Positions 50,687 to 60,618 of a stretch of 64,000 nucleotides of DNA are shown piece by piece. Made by a program: the position numbers and the translations under genes. The first letter of the stretch is position 1. Each line of letters begins with the position of its first letter. The DNA lies in the NCBI RefSeq assembly GCF_026626745.1, contig NZ_JAPNJW010000001.1, forward strand, positions 3,518,001 through 3,582,000, read 5' to 3'. Below the pieces are notes generated by a model that saw only the letters and a program-made list of their open reading frames with translations, was not told the origin of the DNA and did not search any database. The stretch is from Nannocystis sp. RBIL2. Its GTDB lineage: Bacteria > Myxococcota_A > Polyangia > Nannocystales > Nannocystaceae.

Positions 50687-51784
50687 TCACGGAAATCGGA
50701 CTTCCACCGCGAGCAGCGCGCGGACGCTCGCCAGGGCGCTGCGATAGATCTCCCCGAGGTTCTCCACGACGAACCTGGGCCTTACGACGTGGACCGCGCC
50801 CTCGACGATCCCGCCGACCGCGACCCGCGGGTGGACCGCGTAGAACACGCCGGGCGCCAGGTGCAGGGCGACGAACAGCTGGCGCGCCTCGCTGGTGATC
50901 TCGTAGCCGACCCCGCGGCCGTAGAGGGCGCCGAGCTCGAGGCCGGCGCACAGCGGGAACTCGAACTTGCGCGCGTGCAGCAGCGGACACCCGCGCACCG
51001 CGCCGACCGCGAGCTGCAGGTCGGCGCCGCGGTCCGGCGTGTCGTCGAAGCGCGCCCGTCGCAGCGGGCCGTAGCCGACCTCGAACTCGAGCCGCGCGCG
51101 CGGCCAGATCAGCGCCGGCGTGAGTCGTAATAATGCGCCGACGCCTGGCAGGTCGCCAAAGCTCAGGCCGGCACCGAGGCGCACGCCGCCGCGCACGCGC
51201 CTCTCCTTCTTCTTCTTCTCCGGGGGCGGCTTCGGCGGCTCGGGCTCGGGCTGCGCAGGCTCGGCGGGCGCAGGCTCGGGCTCGGGCGCTGGGGGCTCCG
51301 GTTCGGGCAGCGGCTCGGGGTCCTCGACCGTCCTGGCTTCGGCCGCGACCTCGGCGGCGTCTGTCTCTTCGGACATGCGCTCGAGGACCGACGGATCGAT
51401 CGCCATCGCCGCGATCAAAGCCCCCGCGCGCGCGAGGGCGTCGCACTGCGCGTGTGTCAGCGACCGCTGCAGGGTGCCCTCGTCGCTGACGGTCCACAGC
51501 CTCAGATCGAAGCCGCCGCCGGGCTCCTGGCGGACGCGGGCGATGGCGGTGAGCCGCGGCCCCTTGCGCTCGACCAGCAGTCCGCCGAGCAGTCGCTCGA
51601 GCTCGGCGACGACCTCGGCCTCGACCGGGCAGCTCGCGGGCGCGTCCCAGCGAAACTCTACGACCGGCCGTGGACTCGCGGGTGCAGCCAGCACCGGCTC
51701 CGCCGCGCCCGCCCACAGCGTCGCGACCAGACCGATGTGAAGCCTCCCCACGCGCGCGCGAGGATCGTCCGCCGCAGCCGACAT
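50687..51784 (-). CDS. Outer-membrane beta-barrel-type protein with Pro/Glu-rich linker
   Basis: 365 residues. Sec signal (LHIGLVATLWAGAAEPVLAA), an N-terminal domain with one CPVEAEV segment, a Pro/Glu/Ala linker of about 55 residues, then a C-terminal part with alternating hydrophobic strands (GGVRLGAGLSFGDLPGVGAL, YGPLRRARF, ALHLAPGVFYAVHPRVAVGG, ALLAVEVRFP) ending in Phe-Pro. This looks like a membrane barrel. It is a conserved layout in myxobacteria. It ends 48 bp before the sigma gene and may be in the same transcript. Confidence 0.65.
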   Translation of the reverse strand: MSAAADDPRARVGRLHIGLVATLWAGAAEPVLAAPASPRPVVEFRWDAPASCPVEAEVVAELERLLGGLLVERKGPRLTAIARVRQEPGGGFDLRLWTVSDEGTLQRSLTHAQCDALARAGALIAAMAIDPSVLERMSEETDAAEVAAEARTVEDPEPLPEPEPPAPEPEPAPAEPAQPEPEPPKPPPEKKKKERRVRGGVRLGAGLSFGDLPGVGALLRLTPALIWPRARLEFEVGYGPLRRARFDDTPDRGADLQLAVGAVRGCPLLHARKFEFPLCAGLELGALYGRGVGYEITSEARQLFVALHLAPGVFYAVHPRVAVGGIVEGAVHVVRPRFVVENLGEIYRSALASVRALLAVEVRFP

Positions 51785-51818
51785 TTCAACGGCGAAAACC
51801 CGCGCGCACGACCGCGCC

Positions 51819-52634
51819 CTAGGACAGCCCACGACGGCGCATGAAAGCCGCCTTGTTCTTGGCGCCGCGGCGCTCCAGGGCCGGCCGCAGCCACGCGCGC
51901 AGGCGCGGCGACAGATAGCCCAGAGTCGCCAGCTTGCCTGACGCGAAGGGCAGATCGATCTCCACCGGGCTGCGCGTGTCCTGGATGCACGCGAGCACCG
52001 CCTCCGCGCACTGCTCGGGGGTGCTCATCGGCTGCGAGAAGGTCAGGTTGCTGACGCCCTGGATGTCGGAGTCGAAGAAGCTGCTGTCGACCGGGCCGGG
52101 GTTGACGTTGGCGATCCGGATGTCGCGACGCGCGAGGTCCTCGGCGGCCGCCAGTGCCCAGAAGCGCAGCCCCGCCTTGGACCCCGAGTACACCGCCGAA
52201 CCGGGCACGCCGAGCTTGCCCGCCAGGCTGGCGACGTTGACGATGCAGCCGCCCGCGCGCATGTGGTCGGCGGCGATCCGCGTCAGCACCACCGGCGCAG
52301 TCAGGTTGACGTTGAAGATCTCGGCGAGCGCCTCCGGCGGGTGGCGCAGCATGTCGCCGCGGTAGTGGACGCCGGCGTTGTTGACCAGCACGTCGAGGCC
52401 GCCGAAGCGCGTGACCACCTGGTCGATGAGCCATGTCAATCGGGACAGGTCGCCGACGTCGCACGCGATCGCCACTGCGCCCGTGCCGACCTCGGCGGCC
52501 GCCGCCTCGAGCTTGGCGGCCGTGCGCGCTACCATCACGACGCGCATGCCCGACTGGTGCAGCAACTTGGCCGTCGCCAGGCCGATGCCCGACGACGCGC
52601 CGGTGACGAGCGCGACCCTGTCTTTGAGCTCCAC
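51819..52634 (-). CDS. Short-chain dehydrogenase/reductase
   Basis: 271 residues. Classical SDR: NAD(P) motif TGASSGIGLAT, NNAGVHYRGD, catalytic Ser in NVASLAGKLG and YSGSK (Tyr-x-x-x-Lys). The C-terminal basic tail (RRGAKNKAAFMRRRGLS) resembles that of membrane-associated SDRs. Substrate unknown. Start is GTG at 52634. Two terminators separate it from groL upstream. Confidence 0.9.
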   Translation of the reverse strand: MELKDRVALVTGASSGIGLATAKLLHQSGMRVVMVARTAAKLEAAAAEVGTGAVAIACDVGDLSRLTWLIDQVVTRFGGLDVLVNNAGVHYRGDMLRHPPEALAEIFNVNLTAPVVLTRIAADHMRAGGCIVNVASLAGKLGVPGSAVYSGSKAGLRFWALAAAEDLARRDIRIANVNPGPVDSSFFDSDIQGVSNLTFSQPMSTPEQCAEAVLACIQDTRSPVEIDLPFASGKLATLGYLSPRLRAWLRPALERRGAKNKAAFMRRRGLS

Positions 52635-52669
52635 GGCGGCGACGCTAGCAAAACCCTGCCTAAAAGAAA

Positions 52670-52699
52670 CGAGCCTCGATCGCGGCCGATCGGGGCTCG
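52670..52699 (-). terminator. Second hairpin downstream of groL
   Basis: CGAGCCTCGATCG (52670-52682) and CGATCGGGGCTCG (52687-52699), 12 of 13 pairs, loop CGGC, followed on the reverse strand by TTTCTTTT. Back-up stop for groL transcripts. Confidence 0.65.
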
Positions 52700-52730
52700 T
52701 ACACCTCGGACCTTCGAGCCTTAAAAAGGC

Positions 52731-52760
52731 CGAGCCCCGTTCCTCGCGGAACGGGGCTCG
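52731..52760 (-). terminator. Main Rho-independent terminator of groS-groL
   Basis: CGAGCCCCGTTCC (52731-52743) and its perfect complement (52748-52760), loop of 4 (TCGC), followed by TTTTT on the reverse strand. Located 36 bp past the groL stop. Confidence 0.85.
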
Positions 52761-52796
52761 TGCGCGCGCGTCCGGGTCAGCGGACGCGGGCGGGGC

Positions 52797-54795
<1,999 letters not shown>

Positions 54796-54921
54796 CTGCG
54801 GTCTCTCCTGGGATTTCCGATGCAGGCCCCGTGGGGGGAAGATGCTGTTCGCGGTTGCGAGCGTTCCCGCGCGACTTCGCCTAACTCTGCGCAATCGCCG
54901 TGAAAATTTGCGGGGGCTCGG

Positions 54922-54949
54922 TTAGCAATCACCCATGTAGGAGTGCTAA
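54922..54949 (-). promoter_or_regulatory. CIRCE-like HrcA operator upstream of groS
   Basis: Reverse strand reads TTAGCACTC-N10-GATTGCTAA; the left arm matches the CIRCE consensus exactly, the right arm differs at one base, and the spacer is 10 rather than 9. Located 127 bp upstream of the groS start. HrcA binding is expected, so heat-shock control. Confidence 0.75.
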
Positions 54950-55093
54950 CGCGGCGCGGAGTGTAAAGCGAGTCCCAACCCGGTCAACCCCTCCTGTCGG
55001 GGCGTTATCGGCTCGGAATCCGTGCGGTTAACTCACATAATTGGCTTGCTTGGTCGGTCGTCTCTGGTAGCGTGGGAAAATAGGAATCTTCCC

Positions 55094-55645
55094 ATGCCCG
55101 AGCCAGAACTTCGTTTTGCAGGCACCCTCGAGTCCTTCTTCTACGACCGCGTGGCCCAGGGAAAGACCGGTAGCTCGCTGCCGACCGAGGTTGGGGCCTA
55201 TGTGGTCCACATGCTCGCCGACCACGTGCGCCGGACCAGCGTCGCCGGTCGCACCGCCGGGCCGCTGGCGCTGCAGTACCTCGCGGCCCGCGAGCAACAG
55301 GGCGCCCGGCGGGCTCAGGCGCTGCGAGCGGTCGGCGATCGGGCGCTGTTCATCGCCGGGGTCGTCCCGCACAGCATCGACCGCACCCCGGTCGACCTGC
55401 GCTACGTGCGCTCCATCGGCACCAGCGCGTATCGCCAGATCGGCGAGCCCTCCGTGTTCCGCACCCTCGCGGTCACGTTCGAGGCCGCCGCCGAGGCGAT
55501 CTCCGAGGCCACCGACAGCTGTCCGGACGGCGACCTGCTCGGCCTCTACGAGCGCTGGCAGAAGTACGGCGACCGGCGAGACGAGCAGCGCCTCGGCGCC
55601 GCCGGCGTCGTCCTGGTGCGGGGCAAGCGCGACGTCCTGCAGTGA
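55094..55645 (+). CDS. Uncharacterised 183-residue protein
   Basis: I do not recognise a family. 183 residues from the ATG at 55094; no signal or membrane helix. It has a well-ordered coding sequence with conserved-looking patches (FFYDRVAQGKTGSSLPTEVG, DHVRRTSVAGRTAGPLALQY, IGTSAYRQIG). A TAGCGT -10-like element about 20 bp upstream may be its promoter. It is divergent from groS. A link to stress is only positional. Confidence 0.7.
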   Translation: MPEPELRFAGTLESFFYDRVAQGKTGSSLPTEVGAYVVHMLADHVRRTSVAGRTAGPLALQYLAAREQQGARRAQALRAVGDRALFIAGVVPHSIDRTPVDLRYVRSIGTSAYRQIGEPSVFRTLAVTFEAAAEAISEATDSCPDGDLLGLYERWQKYGDRRDEQRLGAAGVVLVRGKRDVLQ

Positions 55646-55977
55646 CCCGCGAACTCGAGTGCGCCGCCCGCTCGGCGCACTCCAATATGGAAGTGACGCG
55701 AACACTATCGCTGCGAGCAAGTCGGCCCGGTACGGCGCCCTCGGGCTCGAGGTGAACCACGCAAGACTTCGAGGCACTCTGAGCTCGCCGAAGCATGCCA
55801 CCGCGTGCGGTCTCGGCGAGCGTCACGGTCGCAGGACAGTGTTGTCGATCAGGCTCACCCACCGAAGAACGCCACCACCGCGTGCGGTCTCGGCGAGCGT
55901 CACGGTCGCAGTACAGTGTTGTCGATCAGGCGCACTCCGCCGAAGAACGCCGCCACCGCGTGCGGTCTCGGCGAGCG
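55646..55977. other. Intergenic region with panC-tail duplications
   Basis: Between the convergent unknown gene and panC. The right two thirds are the extra panC-tail copies; the left 100 bp hold GAGTGCGCCGCCCG-GCGCACTC-like inverted sequence (about 55657-55683), a possible terminator of the gene at 55094. Confidence 0.5.
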
Positions 55978-56032
55978 TCACGGTCGCAGGACGGTGTTGT
56001 CGATCAGGCGCACCCCGCCGAAGAACGCCGCC
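55800..56032. repeat. Tandem repeat, 77-78 bp unit, three copies, including the 3' end of panC
   Basis: Units begin near 55805, 55882 and 55960 (GTGCGGTCTCGG). Each contains about 22 bp past the panC stop plus the last about 55 bp of the gene (TCACGGTCGCAG, TTGTCGATCAGG, CGAAGAACGCC). The third unit is the native gene end, so there are two extra downstream copies, differing at only a few bases. Confidence 0.85.
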
Positions 56033-56814
56033 ACCGCGCACAGGGCCGGTCGCGTCACCTCGGTGACGGGCTGCAGATCGTCGGCGTCGACCAGCGACGC
56101 GTAGTCGACCCGTCCCGGCGCCAGCGCAGCTGCGGGGTCGCCGAGCAGCGCCGTCGCCTCGCGTTCGCCGGCGGCGAAGCGCTGGCGGACGGCCGCCAGC
56201 CAGCGCGAGATCGCCAGGGCCTGCGCACGTGCCTCCGGGGACAGGTTGGTGTTGCGGCTCGACATCGCCAGGCCGTCGGGCTCGCGCACGATCGGCATGC
56301 CGACGACCTCGCCGCCGAGGAACAGGTCGGCGTGCATGCGCCGCAAGATCGCCAGCTGCTGGAAGTCCTTCTCGCCGAACAGCGCCACGTCGGGGCGGAC
56401 CAGCCCCCACAGCTTGGCCACCACGGTACAGACGCCGCGGAAGTGACCCGGGCGCGACGCCCCGCACAGGTGGCGATCGAGCTCCTGGACCTCGACCCAT
56501 GTGTTCGTCCCGTGCGGGTAGAGCTCGCGCGGGTCGGTCGGGCAGAACGCGACGTCGACGCCGCACTCGCTCGCCTGGGCCAGATCGCCGGCCTCGTCAC
56601 GCGGGTAGCGGGCGAGGTCTTCGTTGGGACCGAACTGCGTCGGGTTGACGAAGATCGACAGCACCAGGCGGTCGCCGCGGCGACGGGCCTCGCGCAGCAG
56701 CGTCAGGTGGCCCTCGTGGAGGTAGCCCATCGTCGGCACGAACGCGACGCGCGTCGCGTGGCCGAGCGAGGCCCGCCACACCTGCATCTCCGAACATGTC
56801 CGAACGACCAGCAT
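55978..56814 (-). CDS. panC: Pantothenate synthetase
   Basis: 278 residues. Condenses pantoate and beta-alanine with ATP. Signatures: FVPTMGYLHEGHLTLL (HxGH), FVNPTQFGPNEDLARYPR, FGEKDFQQL (KxFQQ) and MSSRNTNLSPE (KMSKS-like). Length is normal. The ATG at 56814 lies 4 bp after the panB stop, one operon. The last about 55 bp are repeated twice downstream; the native C-terminus FFGGVRLIDNTVLRP is intact. Confidence 0.95.
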   Translation of the reverse strand: MLVVRTCSEMQVWRASLGHATRVAFVPTMGYLHEGHLTLLREARRRGDRLVLSIFVNPTQFGPNEDLARYPRDEAGDLAQASECGVDVAFCPTDPRELYPHGTNTWVEVQELDRHLCGASRPGHFRGVCTVVAKLWGLVRPDVALFGEKDFQQLAILRRMHADLFLGGEVVGMPIVREPDGLAMSSRNTNLSPEARAQALAISRWLAAVRQRFAAGEREATALLGDPAAALAPGRVDYASLVDADDLQPVTEVTRPALCAVAAFFGGVRLIDNTVLRP

Positions 56815-56818
56815 CGTC

Positions 56819-57712
56819 CTACTCCGTCGGCGGCTCCGAGCCGCTCACGGGCGCGGGCGACGGGTTGCTGGAGAAGCTGTGCTCGGCGCCCGGGAAGCTG
56901 CCCTCGCGGACCTCGCGGCCGTAGGTGGCGAACGCGTCGCGCACCACTCCGGCGAGCTCGGCGAAGCGCTTGACGAAGCGCGGCTTGAAGCGGTCGTCGA
57001 GGCCGAGCAGGTCCTGCATCACCAGCACCTGGCCGTCGCAGCCGACCCCGGCACCGATGCCGATCGTCGGGATCGCGAGCGATTGCGAGATCTGCCGCGC
57101 CAGCGCCGCCGGGATGCCTTCGAGCACCACTGCATAGGCGCCGGCCTCCTGGAGCTGCAGCGCGTCCTGTCGCAGCCGCTCCGCGGCCGCGTCCTCGCGA
57201 CCCTGCACGCGGAAGCCGCCGAATTCATGCACGCTCTGCGGCGTGAGGCCGAGGTGCCCCATCACGGGGATGCCGGCCTGCACGATCTTGCGCACCGCAT
57301 CGGCTCGGCCGCCACCCTCGAGCTTGACCGCCTCGGCCCCACCTTCTTGAACGAGCCGGCCCGCGGACAGCAGCGCTTGTTCGGCGCTGACCTGGTAGCT
57401 CATGAACGGCAGGTCGACCACCAGATGCGCTCGCTGGACGGCACGGCGGACGCAGCGAGCGTGGTAGCACATGTGCTCGAGCGTGACCTCGAGCGTGTGC
57501 GGGTGACCCTGCATCACCATGCCGAGGCTGTCCCCGACCAGCACCACGTCTGCGCCCGACTCGTCGACGAGGCGAGCGAAGGTCGCGTCGTACGCCGTAA
57601 TCATCACGATGCGCTGGCCTTGGCGCTTGTATTGATGGAGCACCGGCGCGGTCACGCGGCGCGTCGTCGCGGGGATCTCCCCGGTTGCTGCGGGCTTGGC
57701 TCCGAGGGTCAT
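56819..57712 (-). CDS. panB: 3-methyl-2-oxobutanoate hydroxymethyltransferase
   Basis: 297 residues. Forms ketopantoate from 2-oxoisovalerate and methylene-tetrahydrofolate. Signatures: [56 protein letters not shown] and [11 protein letters not shown] at 57712 gives the usual N-terminus; an upstream in-frame ATG at 57760 is possible, neither has a good ribosome site. A Pro/Ser-rich tail ([18 protein letters not shown]) extends past the normal C-terminus. Upstream of panC; panE-like gene is elsewhere in the window. Confidence 0.95.
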   Translation of the reverse strand: MTLGAKPAATGEIPATTRRVTAPVLHQYKRQGQRIVMITAYDATFARLVDESGADVVLVGDSLGMVMQGHPHTLEVTLEHMCYHARCVRRAVQRAHLVVDLPFMSYQVSAEQALLSAGRLVQEGGAEAVKLEGGGRADAVRKIVQAGIPVMGHLGLTPQSVHEFGGFRVQGREDAAAERLRQDALQLQEAGAYAVVLEGIPAALARQISQSLAIPTIGIGAGVGCDGQVLVMQDLLGLDDRFKPRFVKRFAELAGVVRDAFATYGREVREGSFPGAEHSFSSNPSPAPVSGSEPPTE

Positions 57713-57953
57713 ACGTCGCTCGCGCGAAGCATATCGCAGAGCACCCAGGTCGCCGTCCATGAAGAATTTCGCCGCCGCGCCCCCTGGCCGGTCGGGCAGC
57801 GGATCGCGACATGTGTGCGGAACGATTCACGCCTCGCCTCGCGGCCTGGGCGCATCGTGTCCCTCGAGCCTGTGACGACGAGTTCACAGAGTGAACGCCC
57901 GCGATTCGACGTGCGCTGTTTCGCTGGACAGCGGTGACAAAAATCACCCGAGT

Positions 57954-57996
57954 GTGAAGTTCCCGCCGTGTCTTCACGCAGACTTATTTTCTTCAC
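57954..57996. promoter_or_regulatory. Inverted and direct repeats (GTGAAG/CTTCAC) upstream of the secreted-protein operon
   Basis: GTGAAG (57954-57959), CTTCAC (57972-57977) and CTTCAC (57991-57996) in an A/T-richer stretch just ahead of the ATG at 58006. Could be an operator or overlap the promoter. Confidence 0.35.
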
Positions 57997-58005
57997 TAGG
58001 AAAAG

Positions 58006-59070
58006 ATGACTTTGATGGGAAGGACTGATCGACGTTCCTCTCGCACGAATGTCCGTGCGACGCCCCTGCTTCGAGCCATCTGTCCTGTGGGACAGGTCCT
58101 CTGCGCCATGTCTCTCTGGGCTTGTGGCCAGCCGGGCGGAGACACCACCGACAGCGAGACGGACCCTCAGGCCGAGAGCACCGGCGACACGTCGGGCGGC
58201 ACCTCCGGGACGGACGGGACCACCGCCCCCACCACGAGCGGCATCGACTCGTCGGGCTCCACCGGCGACTCGGGCGTCGTCGTCGGCGAGGCCAAGGGCC
58301 TGCTCAACTTCACCTTCTACCCCGAGACCGCCGGTGGCCTGCCGGCCGAGCTGGGCATGGCCGGGGCCTGGCGCACCGAGCCGTTCACCACCGACGACTT
58401 CTTCGCCGTCCAGGCCTGGGGCATGCACCTCCCGCCGCCGCCGGACGAGGCCAACACCATCGTCAACAACTCGATCCCCGCGCCCTACGATTGGGGCAAG
58501 GACAAGACCTGGGTCACCGGCGGCAACGCGCTCAAGCTGCGCGGCGAGACCGGCGAGTCGCTCGCGTGCCTCCTGCTCGTGCAGGACACCTTCCCGGTCT
58601 ACTTCAGCGACGACGCCGAGTTCTTCGACCCGCTGTGCGCCCCCGATCCGGCGCGCTGGGTAGCCGGCGCCCAGTACGACCTGATCGCCTTCGGCGGCGA
58701 GGGCAAGGACGACATCGTCCTGCCCGCGGCCGTCACCGCCCCGCCGGCGCTGACCATCACCGCCCCCGACGTCGGCGTCTCGCTGTTCGAGCTCGACCGC
58801 GCGGAAGGCCTGGAGCTCGCCTGGGAAACCAACGGGGGCCAGCCGAACAAGGTCGTCATCCGCCTCATCGACACCTACGGCCAGATGCTCACCGCCCACG
58901 CCGTCGACGACGGCAGCTTCACCATCCCGAGCGCCGAGCTCTCCCAGCTCGCCCCCGGCCCTGCCACCCTCACCATCGCCCGCGAGCAAAGCTTCGACCT
59001 CGGCCTCCCGGACGGCGACCTGCGGGTCGTCCTCCGCTACGAAGTCTGGGCCGATCCCGACCTGATTTAA
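58006..59070 (+). CDS. Lipoprotein, first gene of a secreted-protein operon
   Basis: 354 residues. Long basic N-terminus, hydrophobic segment and Cys at SLWACGQ (about 40), then a Ser/Thr/Gly/Asp linker to about 95 and a 250-residue beta-rich domain without a recognised family (WGMHLPPPPDEANTI, LLVQDTFPVYFSDDAEFF). A perfect dispersed palindrome (58080-58095) lies in the signal region and encodes CPVGQ. Ribosome site AGGA 6 bases before the ATG. The next gene (DUF1501) begins 21 bp later. Confidence 0.75.
   Translation: MTLMGRTDRRSSRTNVRATPLLRAICPVGQVLCAMSLWACGQPGGDTTDSETDPQAESTGDTSGGTSGTDGTTAPTTSGIDSSGSTGDSGVVVGEAKGLLNFTFYPETAGGLPAELGMAGAWRTEPFTTDDFFAVQAWGMHLPPPPDEANTIVNNSIPAPYDWGKDKTWVTGGNALKLRGETGESLACLLLVQDTFPVYFSDDAEFFDPLCAPDPARWVAGAQYDLIAFGGEGKDDIVLPAAVTAPPALTITAPDVGVSLFELDRAEGLELAWETNGGQPNKVVIRLIDTYGQMLTAHAVDDGSFTIPSAELSQLAPGPATLTIAREQSFDLGLPDGDLRVVLRYEVWADPDLI
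58080..58095. repeat. Dispersed 16-bp palindrome, perfect copy in a signal peptide
   Basis: CTGTCC-tgtg-GGACAG, in frame, encoding CPVGQ in the region before the lipobox. Confidence 0.6.
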
Positions 59071-59091
59071 AGGACACCCACGAGACGGACC

Positions 59092-60600
59092 ATGCAGCGC
59101 AGAACCTTCATGAAGTCCCTCGGCGTCGCCACGGCGGCCGGCGCCTCCTTCGGCATTCTTCGCCATCCGCGGCGCGCGGAGGCGTACTGGGGCGAGTGGC
59201 CGGCCGACAAGCTCGACGCCATGATCCCCGTCGAGCGCCAGGCCAAGAACGTGCTCGAGCTCTACCTCTACGGCGGCATGAACGCCTTCGACACCTTCTA
59301 CGCGGTGCCGGATTGGGGTCAGGACACCGAGCGGTTCCTCCACGCCTACTACAACCAGACCCAGACCCGCTTCGGCCAGTGCGGCCTCGGCAACACCCTC
59401 ACCGACGAGTTCGCCGAGGACGCCAACGGCCTCCTGGTCCACCTCGGCCCGTGGGTCGCGCCGCTGCGGGCGCGGCCCGACATCGTCGCGCGCATGCGGA
59501 TCCTCGTGCAGCGCCACGACCTCCTGCCGCACGAGGGCGCCAACCCCTACGCGCTGACCGGCAGCCGCCTCGGCTCGCCGCGCCTCGCCGGCGTCGGCGC
59601 GTCGATCCAGCGCCACTTCCTCGAGCAGCCCGGCGGCCTGCGCCCGACCCCGTACGCCTACGTCCTCTACCCCGGCGTCGAGTTCCCCACCGACAACGTC
59701 CTCGCCGCCTCCGCGATCGGCCTCCACCCCGGCTCCGCGCGGCCGCTCAGCGTCACGGTCGACCCGGGCTCGTCGCTGTCGCAGCTGCTCGCCCGCCCCA
59801 GCGTCGGCGCCGGCCGTGACAGCTACGACGCCGCGGTCGACCACTACCTCGCCGCCTACCAGCAGCGCTTCCGACCCGGCGGCAAGGGCCAGCTCACCCG
59901 CTCGGCCGAGCGCAGCAACTTCGAGTTCGCCCACTTCGCCCGCCGCGGCGCCGGCGAGCTGTCCGGCGTGCTGTCGGCTGACCTGTTCGAGGGCGTCGCC
60001 GGCACCGAGTGCAGCGACATGTCCGGCACCGACAAGCCGCGCATGCAGGCGCGCATGGCCGCCAGCCTGCTCACCCGCGCCCAGGACCGCGCCCGCTACG
60101 TCCACTGGATCGACGGCGGCCTCAAGCCCAACCCGTCGGCCGGCCACGACACCCACGACAGCCACGTCGAGGACTCCTCGCGCAACGTCACGCACACGAT
60201 GCAGTGCCTGGCCGACATCATCAACGCGCCGAACGAGAACGACCCCGGCAAGATCAACCTCGACGAGACGATGATCGTCATCAACACCGAGTTCGGCCGC
60301 ACGCCGCACCGGCAGGGCCAGTCGGGCCTCAATCACTGGCCGCAGGGCATGGTCAACGTCCTGATCGGCGGCCCCATCACCGAGGCCGAGCGCGGCATCT
60401 ACGGCGCCATCACCGAGGCCGAAGGCTTCGCCGAGACCTACATCAGCCCGGCCGAGAACCGAATGCTCGTGATGATGGCGCTCGGCATCTACCCGTTCAG
60501 CTCGCAGACGTTCGCCGTCGGCGACGTCGCCGGCGGGGTCAAGAACCAGGCCGAGGCGGCCCAGCGGCTGCGCGACATTTACATGGGGCTCAAGCTCTGA
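59092..60600 (+). CDS. DUF1501 family secreted protein (Tat substrate)
   Basis: 502 residues. The N-terminus MQRRTFMKSLGVATAAGASF is a twin-arginine signal. The body matches DUF1501 proteins, an alkaline-phosphatase-like fold group of planctomycetes and myxobacteria: LELYLYGGMNAFDTFY, RMRILVQRHDLLPHEGANPY, NTEFGRTPHRQGQSGLNHWP. In such organisms it is always beside a DUF1549/1553/1800 partner, as here. Probable metal-dependent hydrolase with unknown substrate. Gene spacing to both neighbours is about 20 bp. Confidence 0.87.
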   Translation: MQRRTFMKSLGVATAAGASFGILRHPRRAEAYWGEWPADKLDAMIPVERQAKNVLELYLYGGMNAFDTFYAVPDWGQDTERFLHAYYNQTQTRFGQCGLGNTLTDEFAEDANGLLVHLGPWVAPLRARPDIVARMRILVQRHDLLPHEGANPYALTGSRLGSPRLAGVGASIQRHFLEQPGGLRPTPYAYVLYPGVEFPTDNVLAASAIGLHPGSARPLSVTVDPGSSLSQLLARPSVGAGRDSYDAAVDHYLAAYQQRFRPGGKGQLTRSAERSNFEFAHFARRGAGELSGVLSADLFEGVAGTECSDMSGTDKPRMQARMAASLLTRAQDRARYVHWIDGGLKPNPSAGHDTHDSHVEDSSRNVTHTMQCLADIINAPNENDPGKINLDETMIVINTEFGRTPHRQGQSGLNHWPQGMVNVLIGGPITEAERGIYGAITEAEGFAETYISPAENRMLVMMALGIYPFSSQTFAVGDVAGGVKNQAEAAQRLRDIYMGLKL

Positions 60601-60618
60601 GCGAGAGGAGGCGCGACC

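Noticed and set aside
55800..56032. CRISPR array
   Set aside because: The repeats are directly adjacent copies of the panC 3' end without unique spacers, and there are no cas genes.
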